From: Paenibacillus cookii
GTDB taxonomy: Bacteria > Bacillota > Bacilli > Paenibacillales > Paenibacillaceae
Assembly (NCBI RefSeq): GCF_018333375.1
Contig: NZ_BORW01000015.1
Coordinates: 1-64,000 of the forward strand
Length of the DNA: 64,000 bases
Direction: 5' to 3'
Made by a program: the position numbers and the translations under genes. Of this stretch, positions 34,377-42,517 are shown in pieces (the stretch's first letter is position 1; each line of letters opens with the position of its first letter). Below the pieces are notes generated by a model, which worked only from the letters and a program-made list of their open reading frames with translations, did no database searches and was not told where the DNA came from.

Positions 34377-35762
34377 CTACCAACTTCCACCCCGCTTGAT
34401 CTCTTCAATAATGGCGCGTATGCCTTCGTCGATCCGCTCCGGGAGGGCCCGGGAGATACTGATCCGGATAAATTTTTCGCGCTCCCGGAAATCCGACAGG
34501 TAATGCCTTTTGCCGGACACGACCCGAATGCCCCGCTCCTCAAGCCGCGCAATGAGGCGTTCCAAATTGACCGTAGGCTGCACCTTCAGCTGGATATAAA
34601 TCCCTGAATTGACGTTGGAAGCTTCGACGAGCCCCTCCCGGTTATGCCTTCGAATGGCTTCGTTCACGGCCCGGATCCGCGCGGCGTACTGGCTGCAAAT
34701 GTGACGCTTGTGGCGCTCATACATGCCGTTTTTGATATAAATTTCTAGCGCCGCTTGGGAAAGCAGCGAAGTGTCCGGATACCTTTTGTACCGGTGAAAT
34801 GTTTCCACAAGATGCAGAGGCAAGACGGCAGCCCCCAAGCGAAGGCCGGGAAAAATGATTTTCGAAAAACTCTTCAAATAAATGGCATGCCCTCTCCGGC
34901 TGTAGGCAAAAATCGGATCAAAACAGCGCTCCTCCCCGAGGTCCGCCATATAATCGTCTTCCACGACGTAAACATCGTATTTGTCCGCCAGCCTGGCGAT
35001 CGCTTCCCGCTCCCGAACCGTATACGACGTGCCCAACGGGTTGTGGTACCGGGACATGGTGTAAAAAAATTTGATCCCTCCGCTTTGAAACGTCTCCTCC
35101 AATTCCGCGAGATCGATGCCGTCTGCAGTACGAGCAATTCCCCGGACCGGCAGGCCTTCCGTTTCAAGAAAACGCAAATAGATGTCATAACTCGGCTGCT
35201 CCACCAAAATAACCTCTTTTCCGTTCGGAAACGGCATTCTCGCAAGCATTTCCAGCGTCTGCTGGACGCCGGAGGCAATAAAAATCTGTTCGGCTTTGGC
35301 AAACACCTGATCATCGGCCAAATGGTTCACCAGCGTACGGCGAAGACTCTCCATCCCTTGGTGGCTGCCATAGGTAAACAGATCATGTTTGTATGTATCA
35401 ATCGCCTTGTTCAGGCAATGCTGGAAATCCAGGTACGGGAACAAGTCGATATCCGGCAATGCCGAGGCCAAATCCAGGACGCCGTCGTCCCGACCGTCCC
35501 CTTCTTTCGCCGGTTTGTCCACGACATAGAATCCGCTTTGCGGGGCGGCGTAAATGGCGTGGCGTTTTTCAAGCTCGGCGTAGGCGCGGGTCACCGTACT
35601 GACGCTGCACCCGTAATGCGCGGCCGCGGCACGGACGGAAGCGAGCTTTTGGCCGGGAGCAAACTGCCCCAGCTCGATTTTCTCTTCGATATCCGCCAAA
35701 ATGGCAGCATATTTTTTCACGATCCATTCCTCCATTTCAGCATAGGGCATGCTGTGATACAT
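34377..35762 (-). CDS. MocR-type regulator (GntR helix plus aminotransferase fold)
   Basis: This 461-residue protein fuses an N-terminal GntR winged helix (FAPGQKLASVRAAAAHYGCSVSTVTRAY) to a class I aminotransferase-like domain. The PLP lysine lies in YLKSFSKIIFPGLRLG and the conserved NPLG-type turn in YHNPLGTSY. MocR proteins use bound PLP to sense amines or vitamin B6 and regulate a divergent gene. Here the divergent gene is an arylamine N-acetyltransferase about 130 bp away, with a dyad operator between them. Confidence 0.92.
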   Translation of the reverse strand: MYHSMPYAEMEEWIVKKYAAILADIEEKIELGQFAPGQKLASVRAAAAHYGCSVSTVTRAYAELEKRHAIYAAPQSGFYVVDKPAKEGDGRDDGVLDLASALPDIDLFPYLDFQHCLNKAIDTYKHDLFTYGSHQGMESLRRTLVNHLADDQVFAKAEQIFIASGVQQTLEMLARMPFPNGKEVILVEQPSYDIYLRFLETEGLPVRGIARTADGIDLAELEETFQSGGIKFFYTMSRYHNPLGTSYTVREREAIARLADKYDVYVVEDDYMADLGEERCFDPIFAYSRRGHAIYLKSFSKIIFPGLRLGAAVLPLHLVETFHRYKRYPDTSLLSQAALEIYIKNGMYERHKRHICSQYAARIRAVNEAIRRHNREGLVEASNVNSGIYIQLKVQPTVNLERLIARLEERGIRVVSGKRHYLSDFREREKFIRISISRALPERIDEGIRAIIEEIKRGGSW

Positions 35763-35842
35763 AGTATACCTGAATTTTGAACTGTACCGATACAGTTGTT
35801 TTAAAACGGCATGGTGGGTTCGCCTGATTTATCGTACTTTTG

Positions 35843-35861
35843 AGATACCGGGTGTTGTATC
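35843..35861. promoter_or_regulatory. Candidate MocR operator
   Basis: GATAC-N9-GTATC (35843-35861) lies between the divergent MocR and N-acetyltransferase genes; ACTGTACCGATACAGT about 50 nt further left is another near palindrome. Their position fits a shared MocR-controlled promoter region. Confidence 0.5.
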
Positions 35862-35892
35862 AATGAATGGAACGATAAAAGGAGCTGACTCT

Positions 35893-36663
35893 ATGAATAT
35901 AAACGCATATTTGGAACGATTGGGCATCGACGGTCCCCGCCAGGCATCCTTGGATTTTCTCCGGCGGCTTCAGCACGGCCATGTCACGCGCATTCCGTTC
36001 GAGAATTTGGATATCGTCGGCGGGGTCCCGCTTTCCCTGGAAGCCGACAAGCAGTTCGACAAAATCGTGTCGCGCAAAAGGGGCGGCGTCTGTTACGAGT
36101 TAAACGGCTTGTTTCATTCGCTGCTCCGGGAGCTCGGTTTCAGCGTGTCGCTGACCGCCGCTACCGTCAAAACGGAGGAAGGATGGTTTGTGACAGGCTC
36201 CCATGCCATCAACATGGTACGGGTCGACGGCTCCGATTATTTGGTCGACGTCGGATTCGGCGGAAGAACTCCAAGACAGCCGGTGCCGCTGACCGGCGAG
36301 GAGGTGCATGATGCGGACGGAGGCTCCTACCGGCTTCGCCTCTGGAGCGACCGGGAGGGTACGGTTGTCCTTGAGAGACGTGAAGGATCGGAATGGGATA
36401 CGTTATATCAATTCGATCCGGCCGCAGCGAAACAACTGACCGATTTTTACGATGTATTCATCATGACCCAATACGGCGAGGAGTCCAGGTTCAACAAAGT
36501 GCCGGTGGCGATGATCCTGACCGAGCAAGGGCGCGTCACGCTGCATGATCATTCGTTGACGGTCGTTCAAAACGAACTGAAAACCAAAGAATCGATCAGG
36601 CCCGGAGACTTCGAAAGGGTTCTGGCCGATACATTTAACATCCGTCTCCCGTCCGGCAAGTGA
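35893..36663 (+). CDS. Arylamine N-acetyltransferase
   Basis: This 256-residue enzyme has the full NAT catalytic triad: Cys67 in RGGVCYELN, His104 in SHAINMV and Asp119 in YLVDVGFGG. It transfers acetyl from acetyl-CoA to arylamines or hydrazines in the cytoplasm. I start at ATG 35893, with AAGGAG before it, not the in-frame ATG 30 nt upstream. It is divergent from the MocR gene, which probably regulates it. Confidence 0.93.
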   Translation: MNINAYLERLGIDGPRQASLDFLRRLQHGHVTRIPFENLDIVGGVPLSLEADKQFDKIVSRKRGGVCYELNGLFHSLLRELGFSVSLTAATVKTEEGWFVTGSHAINMVRVDGSDYLVDVGFGGRTPRQPVPLTGEEVHDADGGSYRLRLWSDREGTVVLERREGSEWDTLYQFDPAAAKQLTDFYDVFIMTQYGEESRFNKVPVAMILTEQGRVTLHDHSLTVVQNELKTKESIRPGDFERVLADTFNIRLPSGK

Positions 36664-36776
36664 AGCCATCAATGAACCAAAAAACTTCGGCATATCCCGC
36701 TTTCGCGCATCATCCTCCCATTTCCAGCGAATACTAACGGCGAAATGACCAATTTTTCGTTAGGAGATCGGGAACG

Positions 36777-38270
36777 ATGAACAGTCATGATAAGCCAAAG
36801 CATAAATGGCCGCTGATCGGCAAACGCTCGGGGCCCAAGCTGCACAAAGACGACATTACGATCGTCGATGCACAAATGGCGAAAAAGGCCGTGATTGCCA
36901 CGGCTCTCGGGAACGCGATGGAGTGGTTCGATTTCGGGATCTATTCTTATCTTGCGGTCGTCATCGGGAAAGTGTTTTTTCCGGAAATGAGCGGTTCGGT
37001 GCAGCTCGTCTATACGTTCGCCACTTTTTCCATCGCGTTTATCGTGAGACCTTTCGGCGGATTGTTTTTCGGGCGTCTCGGGGACCGTTGGGGCCGTAAA
37101 AAAGTGCTTACCATCACGCTTTTGATGATGGCCATCTCGACGCTTTGCATCGGCCTCATCCCGAGTTATGCTTCCATCGGAACGACGGCTTCGGTGCTGC
37201 TTTTGCTTGCACGGCTGGTACAGGGATTCTCCACCGGAGGGGAATACTCGGGGGCAATGACCTTTATCGCCGAATCGACGCCCGACAAAAAAAGAGGCTT
37301 TTTATCCAGCGGACTGGAAGTGGGCACCTTGATCGGTTATATTGCCGGCTCGGGTTTGGTCACGCTGCTGACCTATCTCCTCGGTTCCGAGCAAATGCTT
37401 GCTTGGGGCTGGAGGATTCCGTTTTTCATCGCGGCGCCGATCGGCTTGGTCGGACTGTATCTCCGCGGCCATTTGGAGGAAACGCCGGCTTTTGAAGCAA
37501 TGGAGCAGGCCAAGGATGAGGATAAACCGAAAACGCCGCTCAGGGAACTGTTCTCGAGGCATTGGAAAGTCATCCTGATTTGTACCGTGCTCGTCTTTTT
37601 CTTTAACGTCGTCGATTACATGGTGCTTTCTTATATGCCGTCACACCTGACCGCCGTACTGGGTTACGGGGAAGCGGAAGGGCTGCTCCTGATCCTGATC
37701 GTCATGTTCATCATGATTCCGATCGTGCTGGCCATGGGTTATTTCAGCGACCGGATCGGCAACAAAAGGATCATGCAGATCGGCCTGGCCGGCCTGCTCG
37801 TCCTGTCCCTCCCGGCTTTCATGTGGATCAGCAGCGGCAAGCTCGGGCTCGTATTCCTCGGATTGCTGATCCTAGCGGTATTCCTGACCTGCTTCGAAGG
37901 GACGATGCCTTCCGTGCTGCCCGCGCTGTTTTTTACCGATGTCCGGTACGGCCTGCTGGCGATCACGTACAATATCTCGGCGTCCCTGTTCGGCGGCACA
38001 ACCCCCCTTGTGATGGCCTGGCTGATCAATTTGACCCAAAACAATCTCGTTCCGGCTTATTTTTTGATCGCCACATCGATCATCGGACTGGTCGTCGTCA
38101 CGTTTTGGTTTACCGACACTTCGGGCAAATCGCTGCGCGGCTCCCCGCCGGCCGTCGAGGAGAAACATGAAATCAAGGAGCTGCTGAAGGAACCGGAAGA
38201 AGCGCTGTGGTGGCATGAAGAGCACGCGATGATCCATGAATCGGGGACGGATTCGGAGCAGAGGAGATAG
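36777..38270 (+). CDS. MFS transporter, metabolite:H+ symporter (ProP-like)
   Basis: This 497-residue membrane protein has twelve predicted helices. Near the N-terminus, ALGNAMEWFDFGIYSYLA is the hallmark of the metabolite:H+ symporter family that includes ProP. The cytoplasmic loop GRLGDRWGRKKVL between helices 2 and 3 is also present. A 35-residue cytoplasmic N-terminal extension and an acidic C-terminal tail (EEKHEIKELLKEPEE) are present, but no clear ProP coiled coil. Substrate may be proline, betaine or another organic acid; this cannot be decided here. Confidence 0.88.
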   Translation: MNSHDKPKHKWPLIGKRSGPKLHKDDITIVDAQMAKKAVIATALGNAMEWFDFGIYSYLAVVIGKVFFPEMSGSVQLVYTFATFSIAFIVRPFGGLFFGRLGDRWGRKKVLTITLLMMAISTLCIGLIPSYASIGTTASVLLLLARLVQGFSTGGEYSGAMTFIAESTPDKKRGFLSSGLEVGTLIGYIAGSGLVTLLTYLLGSEQMLAWGWRIPFFIAAPIGLVGLYLRGHLEETPAFEAMEQAKDEDKPKTPLRELFSRHWKVILICTVLVFFFNVVDYMVLSYMPSHLTAVLGYGEAEGLLLILIVMFIMIPIVLAMGYFSDRIGNKRIMQIGLAGLLVLSLPAFMWISSGKLGLVFLGLLILAVFLTCFEGTMPSVLPALFFTDVRYGLLAITYNISASLFGGTTPLVMAWLINLTQNNLVPAYFLIATSIIGLVVVTFWFTDTSGKSLRGSPPAVEEKHEIKELLKEPEEALWWHEEHAMIHESGTDSEQRR

Positions 38271-38351
38271 ACAACAGGAAACAGGAGAGTATTTTAAATC
38301 GTCGCCTGTAGGCTCATTGTTCAAATGGACATGGAAATAGGTTAGGAAGCA

Positions 38352-38388
38352 CCCTCAAGCAGAGTGCCTGTCTGCGTGAGGGCTTTTT
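38352..38388 (+). terminator. Terminator of the MFS transporter gene
   Basis: CCCTCA...TGAGGG with inner GCAGA/TCTGC pairing is followed by CTTTTTCA. Confidence 0.8.
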
Positions 38389-38407
38389 CATTGATCCGTG
38401 GGCAGCA

Positions 38408-38803
38408 TTATCCTTGGGCTGCGGTGCCGCGGATCTGACTCCACATCGTAACCATATCGATACAGCCGCGATGTTCGGCAATCCGCCCATCCGACACGCG
38501 TCACATCGATCTGACGGCCTGTCGGCGCTGTGCCAAAAAACATATCCTCATCCGTGTCTTTTCGGTCATTCGAACGAGGACCTTGTCGCCTTGGGCGACC
38601 ATTTCCTCCACCATGTAGCGTTTATCCGGGAAAGCACCAAGGATTTTCATCGCAAACTGCTTCAATCCCTCCCTGGATTGGTAGCTGAGTTCACGATAAT
38701 CGTCCGACAAAAACCGGTCCACGCTTTCCATGTCGCTCCGATTCCAAAAGGATTCAATGAATTCGCTGACGAGAGCCGCATTTTTATGCTCTAGTGTTTG
38801 CAT
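38408..38803 (-). pseudogene. Broken SnoaL-like (ester cyclase family) gene
   Basis: The first 70 codons encode a SnoaL-like fold (LVSEFIESFWNRSDMESVDR, FLSDDYREL). After MTEK (about 38548) the frame shifts; the next phase continues DEDMFFGTAPTGRQIDVTR, and a second shift near 38490 leads into VSDGRIAEHRGCIDMV and a stop at 38408. The three pieces join into a plausible 130-residue SnoaL protein, so at least two small indels have inactivated it. The 100-residue frame that remains is unlikely to be functional. Confidence 0.8.
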
Positions 38804-38901
38804 GTAAACATCTCCTCTATCCTGTTTTCACGAAAGACACAGGCTCGGCAAAATGGAGCAAGCACAAAAAAACCACAACCTTCGTGAACTGCATTCATAT
38901 A

Positions 38902-38938
38902 GAAGAAAACACCTTTCGCGCAGAAAAGTGTTTTCTTC
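38902..38938 (-). terminator. Hairpin after the stalk-domain gene
   Basis: GAAGAAAACAC/GTGTTTTCTTC with a 15-nt loop lies 17 nt beyond the end of the sorting-signal extension. There is no separate T-run, but the 3' arm is T-rich. Confidence 0.55.
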
Positions 38939-38954
38939 ATATCAGATATAACGA

Positions 38955-39107
38955 TTATACCTTACGTTTTATCCAAATGATCAATCCTGTGAACAGAATG
39001 ATTATTCCGAGGAACCCTAGGTTGTAAACGTTTGTTGCCGTGTTAGGCAGCTTGTTGCCAAACTGTTCGCCAGTTTGGTCCGCTGGCGAAGGGGCCTTCA
39101 TACGCCA
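38955..39107 (-). pseudogene. Cell-wall sorting signal cut off by an in-frame TGA
   Basis: Directly after the TGA of the upstream gene (39110-39108) the same frame stays open for 50 codons. It encodes a short Pro/Gln-rich linker, LPNTA at a sortase-like position, a hydrophobic helix (FLGIIILFTGLIIWI) and the tail KRKV before TAA. This is a complete sortase sorting signal. The frame lacks its own ribosome site. It appears to be the natural C-terminus of the stalk-domain protein, removed by a nonsense change or reached by readthrough. Confidence 0.8.
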
Positions 39108-40013
39108 TCACCCCGGAAAAGACAACGCATTTTCGGCATACGGATCAAATTTGTTAATCGACATCGTCAATCCGTTATAAAAGGTATACACATCTCCCGT
39201 ATACTTATCGACCCAAAAATCATACATCACAGGGATGACGTAATACCTGTCGTTCTCCGATTCGACTTTCAAATGTGTAATGACATCCCTCAAAATGGCC
39301 TTGTCATCTTCCCTACCCGGTTTCTCGTTCGCGGCAAGCGGAACCAATGGGCCGAATTTTGATTCATACGCGGTAACCAATTCCTTTTTGGCTTTGTCGA
39401 TGGCAGCCTCTTTGGAAAGGATCTTGGCATCGCTTGGATACCGGCTGATCATTACATGCGGCAGTCTGGGAACCATATGCGGCTGCGAGAGGTCTTTTCC
39501 ATTAAAATAATCCACTTTGGCGCGCAAAGCTTCGGCCACAAATCTCGCAGGCACGTAGGTGCTACGGTGTATGATTTTTGGCGCGACAGTCATTTCGACT
39601 TTTTTGCCGTTTACCTTGGCATGCGTGGAGTGCATGAATAATTCGACCGTTTGGCCGCCATCGGCAATCGTGACTTTTTGGGCTTTGGAATCCCACTTGA
39701 TTTGGGCCCCCAAATGTTCGGCCACAATTCGAACCGGCAGCAGCGTTCTGTTATTTTCCGTCACCACATTCGCATTTTTGATAATGGAGCCGTTGATAAA
39801 TAATCCTATAAAATCTTTGCCGATGGACTCTTGGCCCGAATCACCATAGCGGATATAAAATTCGGCATCGACTCCTTTTTCATACGGATAAATGGAGATT
39901 CCAGCGACATTCGCCCGAGGCACGGCCCCCTCAGCCGATGCATACGCAGAACAAGCCGACCATAACACGGACGATAACAGCATGGATAGAACCAAACGTT
40001 TGAGCACCACCAT
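39108..40013 (-). CDS. Secreted protein with copper-amine-oxidase-like stalk domain
   Basis: The 301-residue product has a signal peptide (to about residue 27, AYASA) and two stalk-domain repeats typical of the copper amine oxidase N-terminal-like fold (NGSIIKNANVV...RTLLPVRIVAEHLGA and RSTYVPARFVAEALRA). A C-terminal domain with DKAKKELVTAYESKFG and YYVIPVMYDFWVDKYTGDVY resembles PepSY-like modules. It ends at a TGA that is followed in frame by an LPNTA sorting signal. As it stands, the protein would be secreted, not wall-anchored. GAGGTG precedes the ATG. Confidence 0.78.
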   Translation of the reverse strand: MVVLKRLVLSMLLSSVLWSACSAYASAEGAVPRANVAGISIYPYEKGVDAEFYIRYGDSGQESIGKDFIGLFINGSIIKNANVVTENNRTLLPVRIVAEHLGAQIKWDSKAQKVTIADGGQTVELFMHSTHAKVNGKKVEMTVAPKIIHRSTYVPARFVAEALRAKVDYFNGKDLSQPHMVPRLPHVMISRYPSDAKILSKEAAIDKAKKELVTAYESKFGPLVPLAANEKPGREDDKAILRDVITHLKVESENDRYYVIPVMYDFWVDKYTGDVYTFYNGLTMSINKFDPYAENALSFPG

Positions 40014-40195
40014 CGCACCTCTTTTTCCTATTTTTAGATGAAATGACTCCCCGCATCGTCATGACTAAAAATGAACTGCCCTGATTGATAAGCTCCTAAT
40101 GGAAAGTCTTCATCTAAGAGACGGTTTAGCACCCGTTTGGGTTACGAATGGAAGTGCGTAGGACTGTACCAAATTTCATGGATCCGGTCGGATGG

Positions 40196-41722
40196 TCAGA
40201 GCCGCTGCTTGTGCGCCATACGCCAAGCGTCGAGCTGCTTTTGCACTTCGGCATGAACCTCGTCCAGACCCGCCTGCTTCAGTTCCTGGTTGAACTTCGG
40301 CAGTTCGGTATCGACATCCACGCTGCCTGTCATCAGGCTCGGGTAATATTTTTGCCATACCATCTCGATGTTCTGCATCTGGATCGGCATCATGGATAGA
40401 TCGGGCGTAAAACCCAGCATGCTGGATTTTACGACTCTGGCGTTGGAGGAACGGAACTGATCCCATTTATTCAGAGGGTCCGGAAAGTCGCCGCCCATCG
40501 TCTTCAAAATGAACCAGTTGCCCTGGGTATACGTGACCCCCGTGTAACCGGGCGTTTCATCCGGAATGGGATTCCCGTTATCATCCTTCGGATGAATAGG
40601 CACGACTTGGCCGTTCTCGTCCAAGCTGTAATGCACGCCCTCTATCCCATAATTGAACAAATTGCGCACTTCCGGGTCGGTATTTAGTAAATTCAAAAAT
40701 TTAATGGACTCTACGGGGTGCTTGGTTTCTGCGCTGACCGCCATAATGCCGCCCCGCAAAGATTCCGTCGTGACAAGCTCCGGCGTTACTGCGTTCGCCA
40801 CCACTTTGTAGCCGCGGTCCTTGCTCCAGCTGTTTACCGCAAGAGGGCCGCCGTCGGAGGCTTTCCAGAACAACTTCGAACCTCTCTTCAGCTTTTGATT
40901 CTCCCGTAAAGCAGCGTCTTCGTTGATGTAGCCGGCCTTATAATAACGCCGCAGCGTATTCAGCACTTGCCGTGCTTCTTTCGTTTCGAATATATTCACC
41001 ACGGGAGCGTTTGGATCTAAGGACTTCACCATCAAAGGGAGCTTCTTGTCTATGACGTATTCGTAACCGTCCAAGGCAAAGAAGTTCTGCGAGTCCTTGT
41101 CCAGCTCCATGGGCAAATAATCCGGTTCCTTTTGTTTGATCATCCGCAGCAAAGGTTCAAGCGATTCCAACGTGTTGTATTTTGTAATATCGATGTCGTA
41201 CTTCTTCACCAGTTCATCCGGATACGTCCACTGTTGGCGCACCGCGAGCTCTTTATTGGTAGGGATGCCGTAAATGCCGCCGTCGTCCATGCGCACCCCC
41301 TGCCAAAAAACGGGATCGATGACCTCGTACATTTCCTTGCCTACGGTAGAGAGATAGTCATCCAGCCGCAGCCATGCGCCACGCTTGGCATAACCCGTGA
41401 AGTCCTGCGCAAAAGCGACATCGAAAGGAGTTCCCGCCGAAATCATCGTGTTCAACCGGTCTTCATACTCTTGCCAGCCTACCTTGACGTAGGTGATCGT
41501 AACGCCGATCTTTTTGGCCAGGATCTCATTGATTTTGTCGTTCACCAGCTTCAAATCCTTATCCGGCTCGCCGATCGTGTAGTAGATGAGATTCACCATG
41601 GCGCCGCCGGGCTTCCCCTCATCTTCGCTCGAAGAAGAGGAACACCCCGTCCCCGACAGCGCCAACATGACGGTTAAGGCAACATATAGGATGATACGAC
41701 CCCAAAAAGTGGGTTGCTGCAT
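40196..41722 (-). CDS. Extracellular solute-binding lipoprotein, second of the locus
   Basis: This 508-residue product has a lipoprotein signal with lipobox SGTGC near residue 27 and the fold of large (LplA-like) sugar-binding proteins. It shares motifs with the binding protein at 44470-45957, for example the VTYTQGNWFILKT and SMLGFTPDLSMM segments. GGGAGG precedes the ATG. It is the last gene after a kinase and regulator; it may serve as sensor-partner or alternative substrate receptor for the permeases at 46-48 kb. Confidence 0.87.
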   Translation of the reverse strand: MQQPTFWGRIILYVALTVMLALSGTGCSSSSSEDEGKPGGAMVNLIYYTIGEPDKDLKLVNDKINEILAKKIGVTITYVKVGWQEYEDRLNTMISAGTPFDVAFAQDFTGYAKRGAWLRLDDYLSTVGKEMYEVIDPVFWQGVRMDDGGIYGIPTNKELAVRQQWTYPDELVKKYDIDITKYNTLESLEPLLRMIKQKEPDYLPMELDKDSQNFFALDGYEYVIDKKLPLMVKSLDPNAPVVNIFETKEARQVLNTLRRYYKAGYINEDAALRENQKLKRGSKLFWKASDGGPLAVNSWSKDRGYKVVANAVTPELVTTESLRGGIMAVSAETKHPVESIKFLNLLNTDPEVRNLFNYGIEGVHYSLDENGQVVPIHPKDDNGNPIPDETPGYTGVTYTQGNWFILKTMGGDFPDPLNKWDQFRSSNARVVKSSMLGFTPDLSMMPIQMQNIEMVWQKYYPSLMTGSVDVDTELPKFNQELKQAGLDEVHAEVQKQLDAWRMAHKQRL

Positions 41723-41743
41723 ACAAAGGCCTCCCTTTTCGCG

Positions 41744-42511
41744 TTAAACCTGGCTCTTTTTTCTCATTTCCGAAGGCGACTTGCCGAAATAACTTTGAAA
41801 ATGGGTGTAAAAATAATTCAGATTCGGGTATCCCACGGAAAGCGCGATGCTGGAAATTTTCTCGCTGGTCGTTAAAATGAGTTCCCGCGCGTGAAGCATT
41901 CGATAGGCCATCAAATATTCCGAAAACTTCATATGCGCTTCCTTCAAAAACAGCTGTCCAAGGTACGTACTGTTCATCCGAAAACGCTCCGCCACCGATT
42001 TCAGGGTGATGTTCTGGGCATATTCGGCCTTCACCATCATCAAGATGCGGTTGGTCAGCTTCGATAATTGATCGTACGGAATTCCCAAAATCGGATCGGT
42101 GTTCGGATCTTCGCCGCTTGCGCCGTCCAGGGTGCCGTGCAAATCTTCCACGATGATTTTTTCGATCACCTGCTGCAGCTTGGAACGTTCGACGGGCTTG
42201 AGCAAATAATCCTTCACCCCGCAGCGGATCGCCTCCCGGGCGTATTCGAATTCGCTATAGCCGCTCATGATAATATATTGGGTGGGAAGGCGCATCTCTT
42301 TAAGCTTGCCGATGATTTCATAGCCGCGCTCCGTCCCTATGCACACATCAAAAATGGCGATATCCGGCAGCAGCTCTACCGCCTTGGACAATGCGCCCTC
42401 TCCGGTTTCGCTCGTCTCGATCCGGTGAAAACCGTAGCTTTCCCAATCCAGACTCCGCTTCATGCCCTCCAGAATCTGCGGTTCATCATCCACGATAAGA
42501 AGTTTGTACAT
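41744..42511 (-). CDS. YesN-type AraC-family response regulator
   Basis: The 255-residue regulator has a receiver domain (VDDEP; phospho-acceptor Asp55 in IAIFDVCIG; Lys in LLKPVERS) and a C-terminal AraC domain (ITLKSVAERFRMNSTYLGQLF, ISSIALSVGYPNLNYFYTHF). It lacks the long middle region of many YesN proteins. It starts 6 nt after the kinase stop and probably activates the flanking transport genes when phosphorylated. Confidence 0.93.
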   Translation of the reverse strand: MYKLLIVDDEPQILEGMKRSLDWESYGFHRIETSETGEGALSKAVELLPDIAIFDVCIGTERGYEIIGKLKEMRLPTQYIIMSGYSEFEYAREAIRCGVKDYLLKPVERSKLQQVIEKIIVEDLHGTLDGASGEDPNTDPILGIPYDQLSKLTNRILMMVKAEYAQNITLKSVAERFRMNSTYLGQLFLKEAHMKFSEYLMAYRMLHARELILTTSEKISSIALSVGYPNLNYFYTHFQSYFGKSPSEMRKKSQV

Positions 42512-42517
42512 GCCTGA

